A stretch of 13,073 nucleotides of DNA from assembly GCA_030637205.1 (NCBI GenBank), contig DAOVVL010000019.1:1-13073 (forward strand), in the 5' to 3' direction. Shown here piece after piece: positions 1-6,755 of this stretch. The translations under genes and the position numbers were made by a program. Position 1 is the stretch's first letter. Every line of letters begins with the position of its first letter. The DNA comes from Thalassospiraceae bacterium. Its GTDB lineage: Bacteria > Pseudomonadota > Alphaproteobacteria > Rhodospirillales > Magnetovibrionaceae. The notes beneath the pieces were generated by a model. It saw only the letters and a program-made list of their open reading frames with translations, ran no database searches and was not told the DNA's origin.

Positions 1-449
1 ACGCCCTTGGCGTCCAGCAAAAGCGCATTGATCTTGGTTTCGATCACGGCGTCCTCAACAAAACCTTCAACCGCGCCTTTTTCTGCTTCCAGGTCTGACC
101 TGACGAATATCTCGTTGGTAACAACCCGCACCCGTTTAACCGCCCGGCACAGGCGTTCGGCCTTGGTGCGCTCGGCTTTGGTATCGACCACGCCGGTCAG
201 CATGACGTTTTGTTCGTAAACGTCTGCTGAAATGGATATGGACCCGGTGCCCATGGCTTCGATCACATCGACCGTAATCGCCGCCCTGATTTTTGCATCC
301 TTGGTGATGTCTTCGGCAGAGCGATCTTCGACCACGGCTTCAACCGCACCCTTGATGATGCTGAGCGGGTTCAGCTCGATGGCGCTGGCCGAAACGGGCA
401 GGGTGCTGGCAGCAAGGGTCAGGGCAAAGGCAAAGCGGGTGAATTTCAT
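1..449 (-). CDS. BON-domain periplasmic protein, C-terminus cut by window edge
   Basis: The gene starts at ATG 449-447 with an AAGGA ribosome binding site about 10 bases upstream, and stays open for 149 codons to the window edge. Residues 1-23 form a signal peptide (KFTRFAFAL core, likely cut after SASA). There is no lipobox cysteine, so the product should be soluble in the periplasm. Residues about 50-115 resemble a BON domain: an AKIRAAITVDV helix, the ISISADVYEQNVMLTG strand pair ending in the typical LTG turn, then a helix with paired KAER motifs and the VVTNEIFV strand. A second BON copy seems to begin near residue 133 (VIETKINALLL). Two-BON proteins such as OsmY and DolP act in envelope stress and outer-membrane integrity and are thought to bind phospholipid. 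The exact role here is inferred from the fold only. It is probably a single transcription unit; palindromic repeat copy 1 lies upstream. Confidence 0.85.
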   Translation of the reverse strand, partial: MKFTRFAFALTLAASTLPVSASAIELNPLSIIKGAVEAVVEDRSAEDITKDAKIRAAITVDVIEAMGTGSISISADVYEQNVMLTGVVDTKAERTKAERLCRAVKRVRVVTNEIFVRSDLEAEKGAVEGFVEDAVIETKINALLLDAKG

Positions 450-581
450 CGGGTTTGGGTCCTTAATATCGGGTTGATAATACCAAGCGCCATTTTGCTG
501 GGCACCGTGCAAAAGTCCAATCATTTCCTGAAAAAAGCCCCCCGCGTGTGCGGCGACGCATTCGCTCCCTTTGGGCAATAC

Positions 582-652
582 GTCCGCTTTCAGTTGGTAA
601 GTAGACGTGGCGCGGGCATGCCATAAACGTCCGCTTATGACCCAAAGCGGAA
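582..652 (+). repeat. Palindromic intergenic element, copy 1
   Basis: The left arm is 582-606 (opens GTCCGCTTT, closes AGTAGAC, one extra base). The spacer is 607-628 and the right arm 629-652 (GTCCGCTTATGACCCAAAGC then GGAA). The right arm matches the family consensus almost perfectly, while the left arm and spacer are degenerate. It lies between the end of the kinase gene (stop at 703) and the start of the BON gene (449), 50 bases beyond the kinase stop. Confidence 0.85.
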
Positions 653-702
653 GTATTGGGGCGACAACTATGCAGCAATGCATCAGCAAAGCTTACATGT
701 CG

Positions 703-3090
703 TCAAATCGGCCTCTCTCCGCTTTCGTATCTCGCCCCTTGCGTAGTTGCAGAAGGCGTAGAGGGCATCCACCGATCCAGGGTGTGACTGAGCCGCTTGA
801 GTTCAACCGGCTTCGACAGATAGTCATCCATTCCACATTTCAGGCAACGTTCAGCCTCACCTTGCAGTGCATTGGCGGTAATCGCAATAATGGGCACATG
901 GGCTGAGCCACTTTGTTTCTCGGCCTCGCGGATCGCATCGGTCAACTCGAACCCGTCCATTACCGGCATGTGGCAGTCAGTTAACACCAGATTGAAGCGC
1001 CTCGTTTGCCACATTTCCAGGCCCTGTTCGCCATCGTCTGCGATCTCAACCGCGTAGCCCAGTATCTTGAGCTGATGCTTGATCACGAGTTGATTGGTGG
1101 TGTTGTCTTCTACAAGAAGGATCAGGCGGTTTTGCGCCTCCGCCTCCTCTATGGTCGGCGTAAAGCCGGAAGGGACCCATTCAGGGGTCGGAATATCTAG
1201 GTCCGGGCTCCTTCGTCCGGCCAAAACCGCCAGACCCCTCACCGTCTCTGAAGGCAATACCGGCAATCTCTGTACCAGATAGGAATTGGGCTTTATCAGA
1301 CCTAACTGATCCGATCGGTGCGCCGAAAAGATCAGGAAGCGGAGCCGTCCATCCGTATTGGTCAATTGTTCCCGGACACGGTTATTTTCCTTCATGTTCC
1401 CCAGAGCCAGGGCAATGATGGGTTCGCCCCTCGACACAGAAATCAGAAATGCAAGCCCGGCCACGTTTTCGGCATAACGGATCGTCGATCCATTCCCTTC
1501 GACATAGGCGGAAAGCACCTCGCGGCTCATCGTATCATCCACCAGCGCCAGGACCTCGAGGCCCGAAATGTCCAGTTCCTCGGAATCTCCCTCGGCCGTC
1601 TCCAGCGGCAGCGTCACGGTAAATGTCGATCCCCTGCCCGGTAGGCTGTCGACCTCAATCGTCCCGCCCATCATCTCCACCAGGCTGTGGCTGATCACCA
1701 GCCCCAACCCGGTTCCGCCGAATTGCCGCGTGGTCGAATCCTCGCCCTGACTGAACGGCTTAAACAGCTTCGAGAGCACCTCTTTGCTCATGCCGATGCC
1801 GTTATCGGTGATCGTGAACTGAACTATCCCTTCCTCGTTCTGCTCGGCACGGATATCGACCTTGCCCGGCTTACCTCCATTTTCAGGGCGGGAAAACTTG
1901 ACCGCATTGTTGGTCAGGTTCAACAAAACCTGGCGCAGCCGCACCGCATCCGAACAGACCCACTCTGGAACCGCCGGATCAATGAAAAGGCTGAGACGTA
2001 CATTCTTATCGTATGCAGATAACATCACGGTCTCGGCAACGCCCTCTAGAATCGGATACAAGTGGATCGGAAGTTGCTCAATCTCGATTTTGCCGGCCTC
2101 GATTTTGGTGGCATCCAGGATGTCATCAATAATCCGTAGCAGGGAAAAAGATGAATCCTTGATCGTCTGAACCATTCGGCGTTGCTCGGGACTCATCTCC
2201 ATTTGCATCAGCACTTCGACCATGCCGACAACGCCGTTCATAGGCGTGCGGATCTCATGGCTCATGTTTGCAAGGAAGGTCGACTTGGCTTTGTTGGCCG
2301 TTTCGGCTGCGATTTTCGCCGTTTTAAGTTCTATTGTTTTTGCCTCGACGATTCCTTCCAGGTTGTCCCGCGACACGGCGGTTTGGGACAGGTTTTTCGC
2401 CATAGTATTAATGCTGCGGGCCAGCTCGCCAATTTCATCCTGGCTGTTGACGTCGATAACTACATCCCAGTTGCCGGCCCCCACCTGTTCCGCCGCCTTG
2501 CTAACGGTTTCCAGGGGCAGGGCGATCCGGCCCCCGAAGAAAAACGCCGCCAACACACCGATCAAGAGCGCCGGACCGAGAACGATAAACTGGTCGATGA
2601 GATTAGACCTCATGCTCTCATCGATACGCCCTTGAGCGAACGCCACAGCGACGTATCCGAGTAGGACACCATCCCCCGAAACGACTGGAATCCCCGACCA
2701 GTGATGCATTTCATCTTCGCCGTGAGACTCTTCCTTGACGGCAACGAGTCCGTCGATGAATGGGATCGATGGCTTCTGATTGCGCAGGGCGGGTTTGTCG
2801 CTGCCGTCGGTGAGGAGCCGTCCATCTTCGTCGAGCACCCAGATAAGATCGAAACCGTCGCCCTCCAAGACACTGCGAACTACATTGCGCAGTTCGCGGA
2901 TATCCAGATTGTACAGGTGATCGTCGACCAGAGATGAGGTGCGTTTGGCGGCATGGAGGGACTCCTCCGCACGCAGATCATGAAGCGTAACCTGTTCCTT
3001 ATAGATCACGACGCTAAACAGTCCTGCCCCAATCAACATAATCAGGGCCGACGTGAAGAAGGCAATCTTGTGGCCAATACCGAGTTTCAC
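703..3090 (-). CDS. Membrane-bound hybrid sensor histidine kinase
   Basis: This 795-residue protein starts at GTG 3090-3088, 12 bases after the stop of the PhnD-like gene, so the two are almost certainly co-transcribed. Order of parts: TM1 (about 10-31); a periplasmic sensor of about 135 residues with a PAS/Cache-like strand pattern (FDLIWVLDEDGRLLTDG); TM2 (about 168-190); HAMP (about 190-243); a short coiled coil; HisKA with phosphoacceptor H278 in SHEIRTP; HATPase with N box N391-N395, G1 DNGIGM (429-434) and G2 GGTGLGL (458-464); a degenerate receiver (about 510-625); and a complete receiver with acidic pair E661/D662, phosphoacceptor D705, T738 and K760. There is no Hpt and no DNA-binding domain. 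The layout is ArcB/TorS-like without Hpt, so output should pass through a separate Hpt and response regulator, neither of which is in this window. The ligand is unknown; the neighbour suggests it senses a bound periplasmic solute. Confidence 0.95.
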   Translation of the reverse strand: MKLGIGHKIAFFTSALIMLIGAGLFSVVIYKEQVTLHDLRAEESLHAAKRTSSLVDDHLYNLDIRELRNVVRSVLEGDGFDLIWVLDEDGRLLTDGSDKPALRNQKPSIPFIDGLVAVKEESHGEDEMHHWSGIPVVSGDGVLLGYVAVAFAQGRIDESMRSNLIDQFIVLGPALLIGVLAAFFFGGRIALPLETVSKAAEQVGAGNWDVVIDVNSQDEIGELARSINTMAKNLSQTAVSRDNLEGIVEAKTIELKTAKIAAETANKAKSTFLANMSHEIRTPMNGVVGMVEVLMQMEMSPEQRRMVQTIKDSSFSLLRIIDDILDATKIEAGKIEIEQLPIHLYPILEGVAETVMLSAYDKNVRLSLFIDPAVPEWVCSDAVRLRQVLLNLTNNAVKFSRPENGGKPGKVDIRAEQNEEGIVQFTITDNGIGMSKEVLSKLFKPFSQGEDSTTRQFGGTGLGLVISHSLVEMMGGTIEVDSLPGRGSTFTVTLPLETAEGDSEELDISGLEVLALVDDTMSREVLSAYVEGNGSTIRYAENVAGLAFLISVSRGEPIIALALGNMKENNRVREQLTNTDGRLRFLIFSAHRSDQLGLIKPNSYLVQRLPVLPSETVRGLAVLAGRRSPDLDIPTPEWVPSGFTPTIEEAEAQNRLILLVEDNTTNQLVIKHQLKILGYAVEIADDGEQGLEMWQTRRFNLVLTDCHMPVMDGFELTDAIREAEKQSGSAHVPIIAITANALQGEAERCLKCGMDDYLSKPVELKRLSHTLDRWMPSTPSATTQGARYESGERPI

Positions 3091-3102
3091 TGTAGCTATC
3101 CA

Positions 3103-4038
3103 TTATTTCAGCGAGCTAATCAGATGTAGAAACGGTTCCAGTTTCAGTACATCGGCCAATAGCTCGGGCGGGATATCGTCGAACTTGGTCGTGCGCTCGA
3201 AATCCGCGAGAACCCCGCGCCCGTGTTCCGTTTCGTGGGCGGATTTAAGCACCGTCTTTATGCGTTCCACCAGTGGGGCCCCAAGGCCTGGACGGTGGGT
3301 CACGACATGATAGGGAACGAAGGGCGTCATATGCAGAACACGCAAGCGCTTCAGCGCCGTCTTCGCAAAATCATTGAAGTCATCTTCGGCCATAGCGGCG
3401 GCTTGCACCCGCCCGCGTTCGACCCAAGTGGACTGGGTCTCATTATCAAACGCCATGACATACCCGGCGCGATCGGCGGGCGGCATAACGTGAATGCTAG
3501 CAACAGCGATCAGTTCCAGCCCCTTGCGATGGGCTGCCATGGCAGGCAGCATAAAGCCCGAGGTCGAAAACGGTTCCTCGAAGGCGATGATCTTTCCTTT
3601 GAGTTCTGCAAGGCTGAAAATGCCGCTATCGTCACGTACGAAGATGACGCTGCGGTAGTACGCGCGCCCCTTTTTCCAGCGCCGCAACATGTACTCGGAT
3701 CCGGAAAGCTTGTTGATCAGCAGTGCAGTGACCGAACTGTCGATAAACAGATCGGCCTCTCCGTTTTTCAGCATTGTCGACATCTGATTAATGTTAGTGG
3801 CAATGGCCACCTTTACGGCGTCGATACCGTCACCGGCCAGCTCACCAGCAAGGTAATCGGCAAACGGCTGAAAAGTGCGGACTTCTTCCACCGGACTCGT
3901 GCTGATGGTGCCAATGGTCAGTGTCTTGGCCCATGACGGCGGTGCCATTGTGAGCGCAACCGCTGCGAACACCACCGCAATAATAGGGCGCCTCAAGACC
4001 CGAAAAACATGGTGCGACATTTGACGCATATTTTTCAT
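3103..4038 (-). CDS. PhnD-like periplasmic substrate-binding protein
   Basis: The protein has 311 residues and starts at ATG 4038-4036, supported by GAGG 7 bases upstream. Residues 1-37 are a Sec signal peptide (two arginines, hydrophobic core AVVFAAVALTMA, cut after PSWA). The mature protein opens with the TLTIGTISTSPVEE strand and carries FQPFADYLAGEL, the GEADLFIDSS strand and a STSGFMLP motif, all typical of the PhnD / phosphonate-type family (PF12974). Family members bind phosphate, phosphite, phosphonates or other small anions, usually for an ABC importer. No ATPase or permease gene is adjacent. The next gene, 12 bases on, is a sensor kinase with a periplasmic domain, so the likely job is ligand presentation to the kinase, as TorT does for TorS. 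That role is inferred from context, and the true ligand cannot be read from the sequence. Confidence 0.92.
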   Translation of the reverse strand: MKNMRQMSHHVFRVLRRPIIAVVFAAVALTMAPPSWAKTLTIGTISTSPVEEVRTFQPFADYLAGELAGDGIDAVKVAIATNINQMSTMLKNGEADLFIDSSVTALLINKLSGSEYMLRRWKKGRAYYRSVIFVRDDSGIFSLAELKGKIIAFEEPFSTSGFMLPAMAAHRKGLELIAVASIHVMPPADRAGYVMAFDNETQSTWVERGRVQAAAMAEDDFNDFAKTALKRLRVLHMTPFVPYHVVTHRPGLGAPLVERIKTVLKSAHETEHGRGVLADFERTTKFDDIPPELLADVLKLEPFLHLISSLK

Positions 4039-4104
4039 GGGAAAACCTCAACAGCATTTGGGTTCCCGAGGGGGCTAACGCATTCATACAACCCCAGACC
4101 GGTA

Positions 4105-4142
4105 ATTCTACCATAAATACCCTATTATTTTGCATAAATACC
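4105..4142 (-). promoter_or_regulatory. Probable promoter/operator of the PhnD-kinase operon: two 10-bp direct repeats
   Basis: On the minus strand GGTATTTATG occurs twice, perfectly, at 4142-4133 and 4121-4112, exactly 21 bases start to start (two helical turns). One base after the second copy is TAGAAT (4110-4105), a plausible -10 box. The corresponding -35 position (about 4133-4128) is a poor GCAAAA. A weak -35 flanked by a tandem decamer pair fits a site for a dimeric regulator such as an OmpR-type response regulator. The start codon is 66 bases downstream of the -10. The repeats are seen directly; the binding role is inference. Confidence 0.45.
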
Positions 4143-4158
4143 TCACCAAAAGGATGCA

Positions 4159-4228
4159 GTCAGATATTGGCTATTAGCGGACCTTTTTGAAGGGCCAATT
4201 TTATGTCTGCTTTTGGCCCATAGCGGAC
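4159..4228 (+). repeat. Palindromic intergenic element, copy 2
   Basis: The left arm is 4159-4182 (TTGGCTATTAGCGGAC intact, outer end degenerate), the spacer 4183-4204 (CTTTTTGAAGGGCC start) and the right arm 4205-4228 (GTCTGCTTTTGG then CCCATAGCGGAC). This is the only copy in a divergent gap, between the PhnD-like gene (start 4038) and the oxygenase gene (start 4409). That gap is 370 bases. Apart from this element and the operator-like repeats at 4105-4142, I see nothing else convincing in it; 4232-4408 has no clear promoter. Confidence 0.85.
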
Positions 4229-4408
4229 ATTCAATAGGTTTCTCATTTAGCCACATAAATGGGATTGATTAGGGATTCTCCCGCTGCACAGCGATGCCCA
4301 GGCGTCCACGCTGTCGTATCGTCGTCAAGGGCCAGGGCATGACTAGCCTTGGCCTGCACAGCAGCCCATGTCATAACGAGCGCAACGTTTTCAAGACTGG
4401 ATAGTATC

Positions 4409-5587
4409 ATGTCCTCTTCACTTGCCATTCTCGACGCCCTGCCGTCGCCGGCAGATTTCTACGCGCACTACTGGAACAAACGACCGTTCCTTGTACGTGG
4501 CGCCATCGATCAAACCGTGATGAACGGGCTGATCACGCCAGATGAGCTTGCGGGACTATCCATGGAAGAGACCGCGCGCGCGCGCATGGTTGCGCTGAAA
4601 GACTGGACCTGCCGATTCGGGCCATTCTCCGATGAAGATTTCAACACCACCGGAAAGTCGCCTTGGAGCCTGCTCGTCCAAAACGTCGAACAATTCCACC
4701 CGGACACCGCCACGTTGTTGAGCGTGTTCAATTTTGCACCCCGTTGGATGATGGACGACATCATGGTCAGCTTCTCCACCAAGGGCGGTACCATCGGCGG
4801 TCACATCGACAGCTATCACGTTTTTCTTGTCCAGGGACAAGGCACACGCCGCTGGACCATCGGTCACGAACCGATCATTGATGAAGTGTATATTGACGGC
4901 CTCGACCTCAAAATCCTTAAAGACCCCATTGACGGCAATACGGTTGAGGTTACCTCTGGCGACATCCTGTACATCCCTCCCAATTTTGCCCACGAAGGCA
5001 CCACAATTGACGATGCGTTGACCTTTTCCGTTGGTTTCCTCGGCCCGAAATTGTCCGAACTTTATAGCGCCTTTGGTCAGCACCTCGCTGATCACGATGA
5101 GCTTGATCACCGCTACGCTGGCGAAGAGTTGAGTGTAGACAGCTCAGGTTTCATCCTCTCCATCGATGCCGTTGAGGCGCTGCGCGATCATCTCGGCCAC
5201 TCGCTGACTACGCCCGCGTTTTCTGAGTGGCTGGCCGCGTTTTTCACCGGCTCAACCAGTGAAGACTTTGCACAGTACAGCGAACGCGAGGACACGCTTA
5301 GCCTGGTGGCCTTCACAGAAGCCTTACAGGCAGGCGCTAGTTTGATCAAACCCGCCTACGTAAAATTCGCGCTTACCCCATCACCCAAGGGCGCCTACAG
5401 CCTTGGCTTTGATCGTGAAACTTTTGACATCAATGATGCCGCCCTGGCCGTCGTCCTAATCCTGATGAATGAAGCCGCCGTTGTCATAAACGACACGCCC
5501 GCGCTGCTCGATCATCTCGACCTTTTGTGCACGCTCTATAACCACCAGGCGTTGGAATTTATCGATAGGGAAAAGGCCCCGCCGTGA
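4409..5587 (+). CDS. roxA: RoxA/YcfD-type ribosomal protein L16 arginine hydroxylase (JmjC/cupin oxygenase)
   Basis: This is a 392-residue Fe(II)/2-oxoglutarate-dependent oxygenase. In E. coli the family member YcfD (373 residues) hydroxylates an arginine of ribosomal protein L16. The match runs along the protein: FYAHYWNKRPFLVRG at the N-terminus, LITPDELAGLSMEE, SPWSLLVQNVEQFHP, PRWMMDDIMVSFS, then the facial triad H132-x-D134 in GGHIDSYHVFLVQGQG and H195 in DILYIPPNFAHEG, with R147/R148 where YcfD uses arginine for 2-oxoglutarate. Residues after about 215 form the helical dimerisation and winged-helix region. I chose ATG 4409 because homology starts there; an in-frame ATG at 4349 adds 20 residues without family resemblance. 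No clear ribosome binding site is seen at either start. It is a single plus-strand gene flanked by palindromic elements on both sides. The substrate is inferred from the family. Confidence 0.88.
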   Translation: MSSSLAILDALPSPADFYAHYWNKRPFLVRGAIDQTVMNGLITPDELAGLSMEETARARMVALKDWTCRFGPFSDEDFNTTGKSPWSLLVQNVEQFHPDTATLLSVFNFAPRWMMDDIMVSFSTKGGTIGGHIDSYHVFLVQGQGTRRWTIGHEPIIDEVYIDGLDLKILKDPIDGNTVEVTSGDILYIPPNFAHEGTTIDDALTFSVGFLGPKLSELYSAFGQHLADHDELDHRYAGEELSVDSSGFILSIDAVEALRDHLGHSLTTPAFSEWLAAFFTGSTSEDFAQYSEREDTLSLVAFTEALQAGASLIKPAYVKFALTPSPKGAYSLGFDRETFDINDAALAVVLILMNEAAVVINDTPALLDHLDLLCTLYNHQALEFIDREKAPP

Positions 5588-5669
5588 ATGCCGCCGCCAA
5601 GAACTTTTCCGGGGCGATGCGAGGGGCGGCGCGGTCGAAATAGGCCGTTCCATGGCCTCCCTCCGCAGT

Positions 5670-5739
5670 GTCCGCTTTTGGCTATAAGCGGACCTTTTCG
5701 AGGGCCGGGATTTAGGTCCGCTTATGACCCGAAGCGGAC
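5670..5739 (+). repeat. Palindromic intergenic element, copy 3 (best conserved)
   Basis: The left arm 5670-5693 opens GTCCGCTT and closes AAGCGGAC; the right arm 5716-5739 does the same; the spacer is 5694-5715 (CTTTTCGAGGGCC start). Each arm is therefore an 8-bp inverted repeat by itself, and the two arms are also near reverse complements of each other. It lies in the convergent gap between the oxygenase gene and the 79-residue gene, and ends only 5 bases before the latter's stop codon (5747-5745). Confidence 0.92.
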
Positions 5740-5744
5740 TTTGG

Positions 5745-5984
5745 TTAGGCTTTTAGATCCGTTTTTGCATCTATGGGGCTGAGGGGACCAAATGTCTTCT
5801 CATGAAGATCGAAGGCGGATTCTATTGATTCCGTCTTGTTTCGCCGATCTTCCTGATCGCCGCGGATTCTAGTTAGCTCCAACTCAAGTTCCTCGATCAA
5901 GAGCAGAGCGATGTCTTTCTTATCCTCTTCACAAGCGATCAGGTGAGCGGAAATGATGGCGTCACTAAGTCGTCTACTTGTCAT
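5745..5984 (-). CDS. Small hypothetical protein, 79 residues
   Basis: I do not recognise the family. The start at ATG 5984 has a strong GAGGAG ribosome binding site 6 bases upstream, which is the main reason to accept it as a gene. The protein is charged and mostly helical: an N-terminal segment RLSDAIISAHLIACEEDKKD, a leucine/glutamate-rich helix ALLLIEELELELTRI, then a polar Lys/Glu/Asp-rich tail. There is no signal peptide, membrane segment or metal-binding cysteine cluster (a single Cys at residue 18), so it is probably cytoplasmic. It lies between palindromic copies 3 and 4, and its stop is 5 bases from copy 3. No function is assigned. Confidence 0.7.
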   Translation of the reverse strand: MTSRRLSDAIISAHLIACEEDKKDIALLLIEELELELTRIRGDQEDRRNKTESIESAFDLHEKTFGPLSPIDAKTDLKA

Positions 5985-6102
5985 GGCTAGCTCCTCTTTC
6001 TAATGTCTCAACCGACATACCCCAGATAAACTTCAAGTCCACTACAGTCTTAGCTGGATTTGCTACCAATGAAATTGCTATCTCTGGCACCTTCTAACCA
6101 AG

Positions 6103-6175
6103 GTCCGCTCTACGCATTAAAGCAGACCCATTTCAGGGCTGGTAGCTATATGACCGCTTCTGACCCAAAGCGGAC
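6103..6175 (+). repeat. Palindromic intergenic element, copy 4
   Basis: The left arm is 6103-6127 (25 bases, opens GTCCGCTC, closes AAGCAGAC), the spacer 6128-6151 (24 bases, contains TTTCAGGGC) and the right arm 6152-6175 (GACCGCTTCTGACCC then AAAGCGGAC). It shares the AGCAGAC / GACCGC variant at the inner arm ends with copy 6, which suggests a subfamily. It ends 18 bases before the stop of the NTF2-like gene. Confidence 0.85.
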
Positions 6176-6193
6176 AGCACCAAGGATCGGCAA

Positions 6194-6574
6194 TCACATC
6201 CGCGGTTCGCTATGGAATACCTTGCCGAAAATACGCCAGTTCCCATCGGAGCGTTTGATGAGGTGGAGATGGTCGGTGAAGTCACGGCCTTGATAAAGGT
6301 CGCGTACTTTTGCTGCCGCCACTGTGCCACTAATGTCTATGCTCAGAACCTCCATGTCGAAAGGCTCTCCATTATTGGATGGTATCGGAAGGGATTTCAC
6401 AAATCCTAGAAACTGTTCCAGCGAAAGCGTCTTGAGAGTGCCATCACCACCATAGCCGCATACCGTGGCGGAGGGGTCGAATGTATCTGCCAACAGCGAT
6501 ACATCGCCCTGATACAATCCATCAAAGTAAGTTTGAATGGTGGCCTGAATGGCTGCTTGGTCCTGAACAGACAT
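6194..6574 (-). CDS. NTF2-like / SnoaL-type small protein
   Basis: The protein has 126 residues and starts at ATG 6574 with an AGGGGG ribosome binding site 7 bases upstream. It has the layout of an NTF2-like cone fold, close in style to the putative lumazine-binding / DUF4440 group: an N-terminal helix (QDQAAIQATIQTYFDGLYQGD), the LLADTFDPSATVCGYGGDG segment, a helix SLEQFLGFVKSLP, then strands FDMEVLSIDISGTVAAAKVRDLYQGRDFTD, HLHLIKRSDGNWRIFGKVFH. The final 'dG.WrI..K.f' pattern is characteristic of the family. There is no signal peptide, so it should be cytoplasmic. Members range from enzymes to ligand-binding proteins, so no reaction can be named. It is a stand-alone gene bordered by palindromic copies 4 and 5. 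Confidence 0.8.
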   Translation of the reverse strand: MSVQDQAAIQATIQTYFDGLYQGDVSLLADTFDPSATVCGYGGDGTLKTLSLEQFLGFVKSLPIPSNNGEPFDMEVLSIDISGTVAAAKVRDLYQGRDFTDHLHLIKRSDGNWRIFGKVFHSEPRM

Positions 6575-6668
6575 GACGCGCCCCCTTTTTGGCAGTGAAA
6601 GCAGTCCGAAAATTATACTTTATCGTAATGGGCTTGGTCTATGAGCGGCTTTCGGGCACGCCCCTACT

Positions 6669-6738
6669 GTCGGCTTATGGCTATTAGCGGACGTTTCAGC
6701 AGGGTCTTCGATATGTCCGATAATGACCCAAAGCTGAC
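6669..6738 (+). repeat. Palindromic intergenic element, copy 5
   Basis: The left arm is 6669-6692 (GTCGGCTTATGG then CTATTAGCGGAC), the spacer 6693-6714 and the right arm 6715-6738 (GTCCGATAATGACCC then AAAGCTGAC). The outer-arm changes C to G (position 4 of the left arm) and G to T (position 21 of the right arm) turn a C-G pair into a G-T pair, so pairing between the two arms survives on the plus strand. It ends 17 bases before the stop of the methyltransferase gene. Confidence 0.85.
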
Positions 6739-6755
6739 ATTGACGAACAATGTAC

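Noticed and set aside
2182..2664. Plus-strand open frames of 160 and 137 codons
   Set aside because: Both are antisense to the HisKA, HAMP and sensor regions of the kinase gene and show no domain of their own.
3223..3936. Long plus-strand open frame of 237 codons
   Set aside because: It is antisense to the PhnD-like gene, which has a signal peptide, a ribosome binding site and family motifs; the plus-strand product has no recognisable domain.
4349..4408. Upstream ATG as the oxygenase start
   Set aside because: The 20 extra residues lack family similarity, while ATG 4409 matches the usual N-terminus.
4243..4428. Minus-strand frame of 61 codons in the divergent gap
   Set aside because: No ribosome binding site or recognisable motif, and it overlaps the oxygenase start codon on the other strand.
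4556..5110. Minus-strand open frame of 184 codons
   Set aside because: It lies entirely opposite the oxygenase gene, across its metal-binding motifs; no family resemblance.
5660..5750. Target-site duplication around copy 3 indicating a transposon insertion
   Set aside because: The bases flanking the arms do not form a clear direct repeat, so recent transposition cannot be shown here.
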